Assembly: GCA_022842845.1 (NCBI GenBank)
Contig: JALHOT010000001.1
Coordinates: 183,842-247,841, forward strand
DNA: 64,000 bases
Origin: Cyclobacteriaceae bacterium
GTDB lineage: Bacteria > Bacteroidota > Bacteroidia > Cytophagales > Cyclobacteriaceae
Reading direction: 5' to 3'
Made by a program: the position numbers and the translations under genes. Positions 1-8,562 of this stretch are shown piece after piece (within the stretch, counting starts at the first letter, position 1; every line of letters starts with the position of its first letter). The notes beneath the pieces are model-generated. The model saw nothing but the letters and a program-made list of their open reading frames with translations. It ran no database searches and was not told the origin of the DNA.

Positions 1-149
1 TCAGTTTCTTTGCGCAAGCCAGCTTCAACCTCCTTTTTGATACGCTCCTGTCTTTCCTTCATCTCTTCTTCACGCGGATCGTAGTGCCGGGGAATGTAGT
101 TAAATCTTTTATGGGCCGGTGTCTTCGTAAATAATCCTGTAAACTTCAT
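1..149 (-). CDS. Small conserved charged protein, 3' end cut by window edge
   Basis: Reading the minus strand from an ATG at 149 gives an open frame to base 1 with no stop, so the C-terminus lies outside the window. The protein starts MKFTGLFTKTPAHKRF and continues into a strongly charged, probably helical stretch rich in Glu, Lys and Arg. I recall short Bacteroidota proteins with a similar start that often carry a membrane segment further on, but no established function. It is divergent from the hydrolase at 240, with 90 bases between the two start codons that hold a perfect palindrome. The short overlap with the window limits confidence. Confidence 0.6.
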   Translation of the reverse strand, partial: MKFTGLFTKTPAHKRFNYIPRHYDPREEEMKERQERIKKEVEAGLRKET

Positions 150-182
150 CTTAATCGTATATTTAAGGCCTCAGGCTGCTTA

Positions 183-194
183 TACAAGCTTGTA
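183..194. promoter_or_regulatory. 12-bp perfect palindrome between divergent genes
   Basis: TACAAGCTTGTA is a perfect palindrome in the 90-bp gap between the divergent starts at 149 (minus) and 240 (plus). Its position would suit an operator controlling one or both promoters. No cognate regulator is visible nearby, so this is inference from symmetry and location only. Confidence 0.3.
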
Positions 195-239
195 CAAAAT
201 TGTCGTTAATAAAAGGTAATTCAAATTGAAAACGGGCGG

Positions 240-3092
240 ATGGTGAAAAAAGTTTTAAGCCTTTTACTCTATACAGTATTCTCTACAGCCTCGTGGGCAC
301 AAAGTAAAACACAGTGGGTCGACAGCCTCTTTCAGCAAATGACTGTGGAAGAAAAGATCGGGCAACTTTTCATGCTGGAAGCAGACCTGCGCAAGGCCGA
401 AGAACCTGATCAACTCGTGCATGCCATCAGGAACCATCACCTGGGAGGACTCATTGTTACAGCAGGTTCAGCACAGCAAGCCAAAAAATTCACAAAGCAA
501 TTTCAGCAGGCCAGTACAATTCCTTTACTCGTGGGCCTCGATGCCGAGTGGGGTGCCGGCAAAACACTCGACAGTGCTTTCAGCTTTCCCAAACCACTCT
601 TATTGAGCGCTGCTGACGACAGTACTTTTACATTGACCATAGCAGCCCTGGCACGACAGCTCAAATCACTGGGCATTAACATGAACATGGCGCCCAATGC
701 CTTGCTGGCTAAAGCAAAAGCGGGCGATACCTTGTACTACGCCTGGGGCAATGATCCAACCTGGGTAAGTCACAGACTTTCCCTCTACATCAACACCTTG
801 CGCAAAGCACAAGTCATTACCTGTCTGCCCAACTTCCCTTCGCAATGGCAGGCACAAACCAAAGCTTCCGCTACTGATCCACAAAGTGTTGTCTACAAAC
901 ATTTATTAACAGAGGCGCAAGCTGTGTTACCCGGCTCGCAGACAGTGCCTTTGATGCTGGAGCGCAAGGCCATGATTCAAAAAATGAAATTCGTGCCTTC
1001 GGCCATCAGCAACCTGCTCACAAATACTCAACTGGAGAAATCTTTTGAGTACAAAGGACTGCTCATGGCCAATGTACCCGACATCAGACTTTCGAAAGGC
1101 AAAATTCGCTGGGGCGAACCCGAGCTCTTCGCTTTTCAATCGGGTAATGATGTGTTGATCAATGCCAAAAACATCGGATCGGCTACACGTAAAATCAAGA
1201 AGCTGGTGAAAAAGGAAAAAGTATACCAGCAGCAGCTCGACAACAGCGTGAAGAAAATTTTGCAAGCCAAATACGAAGCAGGTTTGCATCAGCCCAATAG
1301 CACCCTTCCCCTGGCTGATGACGAAGCCATGCTCATGGCCACACAAGTAAAGCGTGCTGCCTTTACACTCCTGCACAACAAAGAAGACCTGCTGCCCATT
1401 CGCATTTTAGATAATCAAAAGATTGCATCCATATCCATAGGCCTCAGTGCAGACAATGCTTTTAACCGTTATCTATCGAGGTACACACAAGTAGACGAAT
1501 TCTGCGCCACCCTACCGCAAGACAGTTTGGTGTTTCAACAACTCTCCACCTATAACATCGTCATCGCAGGTATTTTTCCTTTTGCCGCTACCTGGCAGGC
1601 ACAAGCCTTAACTGCTTTGCGCAAGCTTCCTGCCAGCACCCAGGTAATACTCGTGCACTTCGGTAATCCTGAAGCAATTCCTGCCGCTGAAAATTTCTAT
1701 GCGACCCTGGCGGCTTATGAAGGTGATGATGCCATGCAGGCCATCGCAGCTGAAAAAATATTTGGTGCGCTGCCTATACAAGGGTACTTCCCCATCAGCA
1801 CCCATCACTATACGGCAGGGCAGCGCATGGTGCGCAGCAGTCTGGGGCGACTGGGCTATGGTGCACCCGCAGAAGCCGGCATGGATGAAGTGAGCCTTAG
1901 CAAAATCAGAGACATTGCCTATGAGGCCATTGATGCAGGCGCCACACCGGGTTGCCGCATACTGGTAGCACGCAAAGGCAAAATTATTTACGACCGCTCT
2001 TTTGGCTGGCTTACGTATGAAAATCAAATACCCGTTACAGAAGAAACTATTTACGATCTCGCATCCGTGACCAAAGTGGCTGCCACTTTACAAACAACTA
2101 CCTTCCTACACGAAAAGGGCCTGATCGACATCAACAAAAAAATGTCGGTGTACCTGCCTGAACTCAAAGGCACCAACAAAGAAGATTTTATCATCAAAGA
2201 TATCCTCACGCACCAGGCGGGTTTGTGGCCCTTCCTGCCCTTCTGGGCACAAACCATGAAAGACTCTTTGCACCTGCCCGATTATTATTCAACTCAAAAG
2301 TCAGCGCAGTATCCTTTTGATGTGACCCACAACCTCTTCGCCACCCAGGCCATGAAAGACTCTTTGTGGCAGTGGATCATCACATCCAAAATAAGAGAGA
2401 AGCCGGTACGCACGCCTTACGACTATCGTTACAGCGATATGGGCTTTTACATGTTGCAGCGCCTGGCCGAGCGCCTGCTGAACCAGCCCATGGATGATTT
2501 CTTAAAGCAAAACATCTACGAACCCCTCGGGGCCAACACCTTAGGTTATTTGCCGCGCCAGCATTTTGATGCCAGTCGCATTGCGCCTACTGAAAAAGAT
2601 AAGCTCTTCAGAAAATCTTTACTGCAAGGCTATGTGCATGACCAGGGAGCTGCTATGCATGGTGGTGTAGGCGGGCATGCAGGCCTCTTCGGCACGGCTA
2701 TCGATCTGGCCAAAGTGGGGCAACTGTGGCTCAACCAAGGGAATTACGGGGGCTTACACTATTTTAAACCTGAAACCGTCTCTCTGTTTACAGCCAAACA
2801 GTATCAAAACAGTCGCAGAGGCCTAGGCTGGGATAAACGCGATTTTACGAACGATGCCATCAACCCCACCTCGCGCTATTCTTCCGCCAATACTTTTGGG
2901 CACACAGGCTTTACCGGCACCTGTATATGGGTAGATCCTGATTATGAACTGATTTATGTGTTTTTATCGAACAGGGTACACCCTGATATGACCAATAATA
3001 AATTGTTAAATATGAATATTCGTACGCGCATCCATGATGTACTCTACGAATCGATTTTTAACTTTAAAGAAAGAGCAGCCAATATGCCCTGA
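240..3092 (+). CDS. Exported GH3-like / serine beta-lactamase-like fusion protein
   Basis: The 950-residue protein has a Sec signal peptide (about residues 1-20, ending WAQ), a GH3 (NagZ-type) TIM-barrel region to about 350, a linking domain to about 540, and a class C beta-lactamase/PBP4*-type domain from about 555 to the end. The second domain has a plausible active site: Ser609-Val-Thr-Lys612 (SxxK), Tyr731-Ser-Asp (YxN position) and His888-Thr-Gly (KTG position). Such fusions are common in Bacteroidota and usually called beta-N-acetylglucosaminidase/beta-lactamase. The GH3 half, however, has lost the KHFPGHGDT-type motif (here CLPNFPSQ near residue 197) and the SDD nucleophile motif (here ANVPD near 283). 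I infer a periplasmic serine hydrolase acting on peptidoglycan peptides or related esters, with a binding-only GH3 fold. ATG at 240 is the obvious start. Confidence 0.85.
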   Translation: MVKKVLSLLLYTVFSTASWAQSKTQWVDSLFQQMTVEEKIGQLFMLEADLRKAEEPDQLVHAIRNHHLGGLIVTAGSAQQAKKFTKQFQQASTIPLLVGLDAEWGAGKTLDSAFSFPKPLLLSAADDSTFTLTIAALARQLKSLGINMNMAPNALLAKAKAGDTLYYAWGNDPTWVSHRLSLYINTLRKAQVITCLPNFPSQWQAQTKASATDPQSVVYKHLLTEAQAVLPGSQTVPLMLERKAMIQKMKFVPSAISNLLTNTQLEKSFEYKGLLMANVPDIRLSKGKIRWGEPELFAFQSGNDVLINAKNIGSATRKIKKLVKKEKVYQQQLDNSVKKILQAKYEAGLHQPNSTLPLADDEAMLMATQVKRAAFTLLHNKEDLLPIRILDNQKIASISIGLSADNAFNRYLSRYTQVDEFCATLPQDSLVFQQLSTYNIVIAGIFPFAATWQAQALTALRKLPASTQVILVHFGNPEAIPAAENFYATLAAYEGDDAMQAIAAEKIFGALPIQGYFPISTHHYTAGQRMVRSSLGRLGYGAPAEAGMDEVSLSKIRDIAYEAIDAGATPGCRILVARKGKIIYDRSFGWLTYENQIPVTEETIYDLASVTKVAATLQTTTFLHEKGLIDINKKMSVYLPELKGTNKEDFIIKDILTHQAGLWPFLPFWAQTMKDSLHLPDYYSTQKSAQYPFDVTHNLFATQAMKDSLWQWIITSKIREKPVRTPYDYRYSDMGFYMLQRLAERLLNQPMDDFLKQNIYEPLGANTLGYLPRQHFDASRIAPTEKDKLFRKSLLQGYVHDQGAAMHGGVGGHAGLFGTAIDLAKVGQLWLNQGNYGGLHYFKPETVSLFTAKQYQNSRRGLGWDKRDFTNDAINPTSRYSSANTFGHTGFTGTCIWVDPDYELIYVFLSNRVHPDMTNNKLLNMNIRTRIHDVLYESIFNFKERAANMP

Positions 3093-3146
3093 GGCGAAAC
3101 TAAGCAGGCCTCAATTTGGTTTAATCCTAACAAGTAATCCGAAACC

Positions 3147-4298
3147 GTGAAAAAAATCAAGATAGGTATTGTCTGTTATCCCACTTTCGGGGGTAGCGGG
3201 GTAGTGGCCACCGAATTGGGCAAGGCCCTGGCGCAGGAAGGACACGAAGTGCATTTCATTACCTACTCACAACCTCAGCGGCTGGATTTCTTAAATGAAA
3301 ACCTCTTTTACCACGAAGTTAACTTCCGCAACTATCCCTTATTTGAATACCCGCCTTACGAGCTGGCCCTGGCCAGCAAAATGGTAAGCGTGGTGAAAAA
3401 CGAAAAGCTTGATCTGTTGCATGTACACTATGCCATTCCGCATGCCTCCGCTGCTTACATGGCCAAGCAAATTTTAAAGAAGCAAGGCATTTATATTCCG
3501 GTAGTCACGACCCTGCACGGTACCGACATTACCCTGGTGGGTAAAGACTCCAGCTACGAGCCTGTAGTTACTTTCAGCATCAATGAATCAGATGGTGTAA
3601 CCGCAGTATCCGATGATTTGAAGCGCGAAACCCTGGAGCATTTTGACATAACCAACGATATACGGGTGATCCCCAACTTCATTGACCTGGAGAAATTCAA
3701 AAAGCAGAAGAAAGATCATTTCAAAAAAGCGATTTGTCCCAATGGTGAAGCTTTGATTGTGCACACGTCCAACTTCAGAAAAGTAAAGCGCATCCCGGAT
3801 GTAATCAATGTGTTTTACAACATACACAAAGTCGTGCCTTCTAAATTGCTGATGATTGGTGATGGCCCTGAACGCAACGAAGCAGAAGAAACTTGCCGTG
3901 AATTAAAAATTTGTGATGATGTACGCTTCCTCGGCAAACTCGAAGCCGTAGAAGAAGTATTATCGGTAGCTGATTTATTCCTCATGCCTTCGGAGAAAGA
4001 AAGTTTTGGTTTAGCAGCCCTGGAAGCCATGGCTTGCGAAGTACCTGTGATTTCTTCCAACACTGGTGGTATACCTGAACTGAATGTTCAAGGGGTAACG
4101 GGCTTTATGAGCAATGTGGGCGATGTGGAAGACATGACCAAGAATGCCTTGATCATCTTAGATAAAAACAACCTGCCCACTTTCAAGGCCAATGCCTTGA
4201 AGCGCGCCCAGGAGTTTGACATTACCAACATCTTACCACAGTACGAAGCCTACTATGAAGAAGTGATGGCGAAGAGTGGGAAATTAGCAGTTAAATAA
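3147..4298 (+). CDS. bshA: N-acetyl-alpha-D-glucosaminyl L-malate synthase (bacillithiol biosynthesis)
   Basis: A GT4-family glycosyltransferase of 383 residues, the usual BshA length. It should join GlcNAc from UDP-GlcNAc to L-malate in the cytoplasm, the first step of bacillithiol synthesis. The N-terminal GT-B motif is IGIVCYPTFGGSGVVATELG (about residues 6-25), followed by the family-typical LHVHYAIPHA and TTLHGTDITLVG. The C-terminal nucleotide-sugar site is seen as PSEKESFGLAALEAMACEVPV with the E-x7-E pattern. The frame opens with GTG at 3147, no better ATG precedes the fold, and the next residues (KKIKIGIVCYP) match the normal start. It stands alone 54 bases after the hydrolase; the other bacillithiol genes are not in this window. 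Confidence 0.96.
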   Translation: MKKIKIGIVCYPTFGGSGVVATELGKALAQEGHEVHFITYSQPQRLDFLNENLFYHEVNFRNYPLFEYPPYELALASKMVSVVKNEKLDLLHVHYAIPHASAAYMAKQILKKQGIYIPVVTTLHGTDITLVGKDSSYEPVVTFSINESDGVTAVSDDLKRETLEHFDITNDIRVIPNFIDLEKFKKQKKDHFKKAICPNGEALIVHTSNFRKVKRIPDVINVFYNIHKVVPSKLLMIGDGPERNEAEETCRELKICDDVRFLGKLEAVEEVLSVADLFLMPSEKESFGLAALEAMACEVPVISSNTGGIPELNVQGVTGFMSNVGDVEDMTKNALIILDKNNLPTFKANALKRAQEFDITNILPQYEAYYEEVMAKSGKLAVK

Positions 4299-4427
4299 CA
4301 AAATATTTTTTGCGGGTTTAGTGAATGTGACACAATAAGAATTTGTCACCTCACAATTTTCATGTAAAAACCTATATGGCATGTTTTGTGCTAGAATACA
4401 AATTCTGCTTAATTCTCTTGTTGCATA

Positions 4428-5315
4428 ATGAAAATAAACCTGCTACTGCTAGCTATTCTGATAAGCTTAAAATTACACGGTCAAGATACTGTAAGAGGCT
4501 TAGGTCTTGAAAACTTTATCAATCTCAATAATCAATTGGTAGAATCAGTGATCGTAACTGAGGAAAAGGAAAACTTATCAAACAGCATACATATAAAAGC
4601 TACTTACTATAAAGACGGGAAAATAAAATCTTACGAAACAACATCGCAAAGCAAAAAATATTTTCATTATCCTTTTGGCACTACCACTATAACTATTTCA
4701 AAAAATCTTGATAAAAGACAAGAAACAATATTTCTGTGGAAAGATGTCAGGATCAACTTATTTAACATTGCGGGGATTGATTCCTCTACGAACATTTTTG
4801 AAGAAGCTAAAGAATATTATAACAGTGTAATGGATACTGCAAAGCTTGGCGAGGAGGTGGCGCTTCATGAGCTTTCTATATTTATTGGCTCTCAAAAATT
4901 CATCAAAGTAGATGTACTAAAATCTTATTTACACGGGGAAAACATAAAGCAACAGAGACGATTTAGCCAAGAGGGGAAATTAATTGAGTCAATCGAGTGG
5001 GAATACCATCCTACTAAAACCATAAAAACTTATTATAAAGGCAGTGAAAAGATAAGAACTGTTCACCTAAACAGAAGTGGCAAAATCATTTACGCTGAAG
5101 ATTTTGGAGGCGTGTTTCTTGGATCCACTTATGAGGTATCCTATCATAGCAACACTAAGATTCAGAGATTTTCACTTTACAAGAATGGTATACTTGAATA
5201 TTTCACCGAATACATTTTTGATCCCAATTCTAATCTTATCCTTACTATGAGAGAAGTCAATCATGCATCCGGGCAAGACAAAGAATATTGGTGCGACTAT
5301 ACTTTCTTTCAATAG
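4428..5315 (+). CDS. Unknown exported protein, AT-rich
   Basis: A 295-residue protein with a clear Sec signal peptide (MKINLLLLAILISLKLHGQ, cleavage after HGQ). The rest is mostly predicted beta-strand, with short repeated phrases of the type xYYKDGKIKSYE, TYYKGSEKIRTV and SLYKNGILEYF that resemble the YwqK/MORN-like family, where each strand pair carries a Y-x-N/D-G-K turn. I do not recognise the family and assign no function. The coding sequence is visibly richer in A and T than bshA upstream or kbl downstream, which together with its solitary setting suggests recent acquisition or weak selection. Probable location is periplasm or cell surface. Confidence 0.7.
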   Translation: MKINLLLLAILISLKLHGQDTVRGLGLENFINLNNQLVESVIVTEEKENLSNSIHIKATYYKDGKIKSYETTSQSKKYFHYPFGTTTITISKNLDKRQETIFLWKDVRINLFNIAGIDSSTNIFEEAKEYYNSVMDTAKLGEEVALHELSIFIGSQKFIKVDVLKSYLHGENIKQQRRFSQEGKLIESIEWEYHPTKTIKTYYKGSEKIRTVHLNRSGKIIYAEDFGGVFLGSTYEVSYHSNTKIQRFSLYKNGILEYFTEYIFDPNSNLILTMREVNHASGQDKEYWCDYTFFQ

Positions 5316-5452
5316 TATAAACTGCCTGCTCAGCAAGCTGCTTAACAATGTATATCGGTTCCATTAATGAGATCTCTGTGAATATCTTTTAGTGTTGCCG
5401 CTCTCGGGCCGCTAGGCCCCGCACACTCGCTCAACGCTGCATTTGAAATTAA

Positions 5453-5481
5453 AAAGCCTCTTGTTTTATTCAAGAGGCTTT
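5453..5481 (-). terminator. Terminator of kbl operon (possibly bidirectional)
   Basis: AAAGCCTCTTG (5453-5463) pairs perfectly with CAAGAGGCTTT (5471-5481) over a 7-base loop. On the minus strand the stem is followed by TTTTTAATTT, so it ends the kbl transcript 28 bases after its stop codon. The plus-strand tail is less T-rich but could also stop the gene ending at 5315. Confidence 0.85.
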
Positions 5482-5508
5482 CGATTTATCACGAGTACTG
5501 AGTTTCCT

Positions 5509-6705
5509 TTACTTAATCACCCCCAACTCTCTCCCTACTGCTGTAAAGGCTTCAATCGCCTTGTCTAAATGATGTTGCTCGTGCGCAGCCGAAATCTGTA
5601 CGCGTATGCGCGCCTGGCCTTTGGCTACTACGGGATAGAAGAAACCAATCACGTAAATACCTTTATCCAATAAACGCTCGGCAAACTTTTGTGCCAGCGG
5701 TGCTTCGTACAACATAATGGGTACGATGGGATGCACGCCCGGCTTGATATCAAAACCTGCCTTCGTCATCTTATCACGGAAGTACAAAGTATTCTTCTCC
5801 AGCTTATCGCGCAGATCGGTAGTCTCCGACAATACATTGAATACTTCTATAGACGCGCCTACAATGGCTGGCGCTAAAGTATTCGAAAATAAATAAGGCC
5901 TTGAACGCTGGCGCAACATCTCAATAATTTCTTTGCGGCCTGAGGTAAAACCACCGAGGGCTCCACCCAAAGCTTTGCCAAGCGTACCGGTAATAATGTC
6001 TACGCGACCCATCACGCCACAGTGCTCAGGTACACCACGACCGGTCTTACCTAAAAATCCTGTTGAGTGACATTCGTCTGTCATCACCAAAGCCTGATAC
6101 TTATCCGCCAAATCACAAATCTTATCCAACTTGGCAATGGTTCCATCCATCGAGAAGGCTCCATCGGTTACAATCATAATCTGCTTGGCACCTGCGGCAC
6201 GGGCATCTTTCAACTGCTGCTCCAGGTCTTCCATATTGTTATGCTTGTAGCGATAGCGCATGGCCTTGCACAAACGTACCCCATCAATAATAGAGGCATG
6301 GTTGAGTTCATCCGAAATGATGGCATCTTCTGCGCCCATCAAAGGTTCGAATACACCCCCGTTGGCATCGAAGGCCGCTGCGTATAAGATGGTATCTTCG
6401 GTGCCTAAAAAGTCAGCAATTTTTTTCTCCAGCTCCTTGTGAATGTCTTGTGTGCCACAAATAAAACGCACTGATGACATACCGTAACCGTGGGTATCGA
6501 TGGCATGCTTGGCAGCCGCCAGGATGCGCGGGTGAGAAGACAAGCCCAAGTAATTGTTAGCACAGAAGTTGATCACCTCTTTACCATCGGCTGTTTTGAT
6601 ATCGGCCCCTTGAGGCGTGGTGATGATTCTTTCTTTTTTATACAAGCCAGCCTCGCGGATGGCATTCAATTCTTTTTCTAAAACCGGTTTGAGTGTAGCG
6701 TACAT
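5509..6705 (-). CDS. kbl: 2-amino-3-ketobutyrate CoA ligase (glycine C-acetyltransferase)
   Basis: A PLP-dependent alpha-oxoamine synthase of 398 residues, full length. It cleaves 2-amino-3-ketobutyrate with CoA to glycine and acetyl-CoA, the second step of threonine breakdown. Visible landmarks are the substrate loop [11 protein letters not shown] (50-60), [12 protein letters not shown] (131-142) with the PLP-stacking His, [11 protein letters not shown] (209-219) with Asp210 and His213, and the Schiff-base lysine in [10 protein letters not shown] (Lys244). Its partner dehydrogenase is divergently encoded at 7054, which settles the choice of Kbl over other members of the family. The preceding 89-residue gene ends 5 bases upstream, so the two are probably cotranscribed. 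Confidence 0.97.
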   Translation of the reverse strand: MYATLKPVLEKELNAIREAGLYKKERIITTPQGADIKTADGKEVINFCANNYLGLSSHPRILAAAKHAIDTHGYGMSSVRFICGTQDIHKELEKKIADFLGTEDTILYAAAFDANGGVFEPLMGAEDAIISDELNHASIIDGVRLCKAMRYRYKHNNMEDLEQQLKDARAAGAKQIMIVTDGAFSMDGTIAKLDKICDLADKYQALVMTDECHSTGFLGKTGRGVPEHCGVMGRVDIITGTLGKALGGALGGFTSGRKEIIEMLRQRSRPYLFSNTLAPAIVGASIEVFNVLSETTDLRDKLEKNTLYFRDKMTKAGFDIKPGVHPIVPIMLYEAPLAQKFAERLLDKGIYVIGFFYPVVAKGQARIRVQISAAHEQHHLDKAIEAFTAVGRELGVIK

Positions 6706-6710
6706 ATAGC

Positions 6711-6980
6711 TTAGTTGATTTTTGGTCGCATAACAGGTTTGGGTTTCGCGGGGGTGGCAGTCTGAGGCTTAGCGGTCTCTGTGCTGATTTCTGTAACGAC
6801 TGCTTCCGGTAAAGGAAAGCGCCTGCGGATTTTATTGATCAGGAAAAGTTTCTGGCTGGTAAAACTGTTGGGATGCATCTCGGCAAATTCCGCGCGCCAG
6901 GCCTCCCACTGGGCTTTTTCGCCCGAGGCAAATGCCTTGGTGTCAATCTTTTTACCCGCCAAATATTCCTCGAAAGTCAC
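6711..6980 (-). CDS. Conserved hypothetical protein (89 aa) upstream of kbl, GTG start
   Basis: The conserved part begins [17 protein letters not shown] and contains [20 protein letters not shown], a short soluble protein that I recall as widespread in Bacteroidota without a known role; the C-terminus is a Pro/Ala/Lys-rich tail. An open frame runs further upstream to 7211, but that part overlaps the divergent dehydrogenase and its promoter and has no protein-like composition, so GTG at 6980 is the best start. A good promoter ends only 4 bases before this GTG, implying a leaderless message. It ends 5 bases before kbl and is probably in the same operon. Confidence 0.8.
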   Translation of the reverse strand: MTFEEYLAGKKIDTKAFASGEKAQWEAWRAEFAEMHPNSFTSQKLFLINKIRRRFPLPEAVVTEISTETAKPQTATPAKPKPVMRPKIN

Positions 6981-6984
6981 GCTG

Positions 6985-7014
6985 CAAAGGTAAGTGCTAA
7001 CGCATGGTAGGCAA
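6985..7014 (-). promoter_or_regulatory. Bacteroidota-type promoter for the 89-aa gene and kbl
   Basis: On the minus strand TTG (7014-7012) is followed after 19 bases by TACCTTTG (6992-6985), matching the -33 TTG and -7 TAnnTTTG elements. Transcription would start at about 6981-6979, that is, on the GTG codon itself. Confidence 0.65.
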
Positions 7015-7053
7015 CATCTAAATTTTAGTAATTTCGCGCCCACAATCGTTAGC

Positions 7054-8001
7054 ATGAAGAAGCATACAATATTGGTGATCGGAGCCGGTGGACAACTGGG
7101 ATCTGAGTTGACGCAAGGGCTTTGGGCCTTATATGGTAAGGAAAACGTGATCGCCTCCGATGTGAGACAGGCAGAGGGCATCCTCACCCAGGGCAATTTT
7201 GAAATCCTCAACGCCCTCGATCAGCCTAAGCTTGTCGATTTCATCAAAAAGAATGGTGTTACCCAAATCTACCACCTGGCGGCAGTGCTTTCGGCCACAG
7301 GCGAAAAGAACCCCCTATTTGCCTGGCAGCTTAACATGGACAGCCTCATTTATGTATTGGAGGCTGCCGTTGACTATAAATTGGATAAAGTGTACTGGCC
7401 CAGTTCCATTGCCGCCTTTGGCCCAACAACACCCAAAAACAATACCCCGCAAGATACAGTGATGGACCCCAGCACCATTTATGGTATCAGCAAGCAGGCG
7501 GGTGAGCGATGGTGCGAATGGTATTACCAGAAGAAGGGCGTGGATGTGCGCAGCTTGCGTTACCCGGGCCTGATTGGCTACAAAACAAAGCCAGGTGGTG
7601 GTACTACTGATTATGCAGTTGATATTTTTATCAAGGCACTGACCGATAAAAAATTTGAGTGTTTCTTAAGCGAGAACACTTACCTGCCCATGATGTACAT
7701 GGACGATGCTGTAAAAGCCACCCTGGATCTGATGGAAGCCCCTGCTGAAAAAGTGAAGGTTCGCTCCAGCTACAATATTTCGGCCATGAGCTTCAGTCCG
7801 GCAGAAATCGCCAGGGCCATCCAGAAACATATTCCTGATTTCACCATTTCCTATCAACCTGATTTCCGCCAGGCCATTGCCGACTCCTGGCCTAAGTCTA
7901 TCGATGACAGCCGTGCCCGTCAGGATTGGGCTTGGCAACATCAATTTGATCTGGAGAAGATGACAGCTGATATTTTGAAACACTTGCCGGCTTACTTATA
8001 G
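7054..8001 (+). CDS. tdh: L-threonine 3-dehydrogenase, SDR type
   Basis: A 315-residue extended short-chain dehydrogenase that should oxidise L-threonine to 2-amino-3-ketobutyrate with NAD+. The Rossmann motif is GAGGQLGSEL (10-19), with Asp36 placed to bind the NAD ribose; the catalytic Ser lies in WPSSIAAFG (115-123), and Tyr143-x-x-x-Lys147 sits in YGISKQ. The overall pattern, including RYPGLIGYKTKPGGGTTDYA, matches the SDR-type threonine dehydrogenases rather than sugar epimerases, and the divergent kbl supports this. The frame is open from 6994, but that extension lies in the promoter region; ATG at 7054 starts directly on the fold. TAATTTCG at 7029-7036 is a reasonable -7 element. Confidence 0.93.
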   Translation: MKKHTILVIGAGGQLGSELTQGLWALYGKENVIASDVRQAEGILTQGNFEILNALDQPKLVDFIKKNGVTQIYHLAAVLSATGEKNPLFAWQLNMDSLIYVLEAAVDYKLDKVYWPSSIAAFGPTTPKNNTPQDTVMDPSTIYGISKQAGERWCEWYYQKKGVDVRSLRYPGLIGYKTKPGGGTTDYAVDIFIKALTDKKFECFLSENTYLPMMYMDDAVKATLDLMEAPAEKVKVRSSYNISAMSFSPAEIARAIQKHIPDFTISYQPDFRQAIADSWPKSIDDSRARQDWAWQHQFDLEKMTADILKHLPAYL

Positions 8002-8046
8002 GCTTTGTTCGGTAGGTAGTTTTAAGCGGGCCATCAAAAGTTCAGT

Positions 8047-8136
8047 CGTCATTTCGAGCTTGATGTAATCGGGGGAGAAATCCCCCAAAGGATTGCGCTT
8101 CCAAGCGGAGATCGCCACGCTTGGCTCGCGATGACG
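8047..8136. repeat. Palindromic intergenic repeat, copy 1
   Basis: A 90-bp element bounded by CGTCATTTCGA and CTCGCGATGACG, with inner GGGGGAGAAATCCCCC and GATCGCCACGCTTGGCTCG segments. It is a close relative of the element at 10027-10123: same ends, same order of inner blocks, with a few substitutions and a 5-6 bp length difference. It lies in the 216-base gap after tdh. Such repeats ending in CGTCATT...AATGACG or ATGACG are common in Bacteroidota genomes. Confidence 0.85.
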
Positions 8137-8217
8137 TCACTAGAGGCATCTGTCGCCTTTGGTCAATTATCTGTCACGCATTTCTACGTGTACGGTTACT
8201 ATTTTAGAATCAGCGGC

Positions 8218-8466
8218 TTAGTCTTCCTGGTTTTTAAACTCTTCTAAGATGAGATGATTGGTGAGGAGAAAGGATTCAATCTTCTTGAAGAAAGTGAGGC
8301 GCTCCCGGGCGGAGGCCAATAATAGCTTCACGCGTTCCTTATCTTTTCGATAGCGGGGCGAACGCTTGTCGCCAATAGTCTTGATATACAACTCCTGCTC
8401 CGCAATACGCTTCTGCACAAAATCAATATCAGAAAATAAATCCAGGGCTGCGCGGGGTAATGACAT
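8218..8466 (-). CDS. Small hypothetical protein, probably helical
   Basis: An 82-residue, strongly charged protein (MSLPRAALDLFSDIDFVQKR...) with heptad-like Leu/Ile spacing, suggesting two helices or a short coiled coil. There is no signal peptide, no membrane segment and no motif I recognise. It lies 96 bases downstream of the histidine kinase gene on the same strand and could be the last gene of that transcript. The ATG at 8466 is the only reasonable start. The composition looks like a genuine protein, but the function is unknown. Confidence 0.6.
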   Translation of the reverse strand: MSLPRAALDLFSDIDFVQKRIAEQELYIKTIGDKRSPRYRKDKERVKLLLASARERLTFFKKIESFLLTNHLILEEFKNQED

Positions 8467-8562
8467 GCCTACAAAACAATAAAAAGGAAGTTAAAATTCA
8501 AATCAACTGTCCGTCTTGGTCCTCTCTTCAATCTGTCTTACATGCCGAAAGATCATTCTTCT

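Noticed and set aside
927-1376. 149-residue minus-strand frame inside the hydrolase gene
   Set aside because: It is a shadow of a well-supported plus-strand gene, with no domain, and a Cys/His/Leu-rich composition typical of antisense frames.
6981-7211. Longer frame upstream of the 89-residue protein
   Set aside because: It overlaps the divergent tdh gene and both promoters and has atypical composition; the conserved protein starts at the GTG at 6980.
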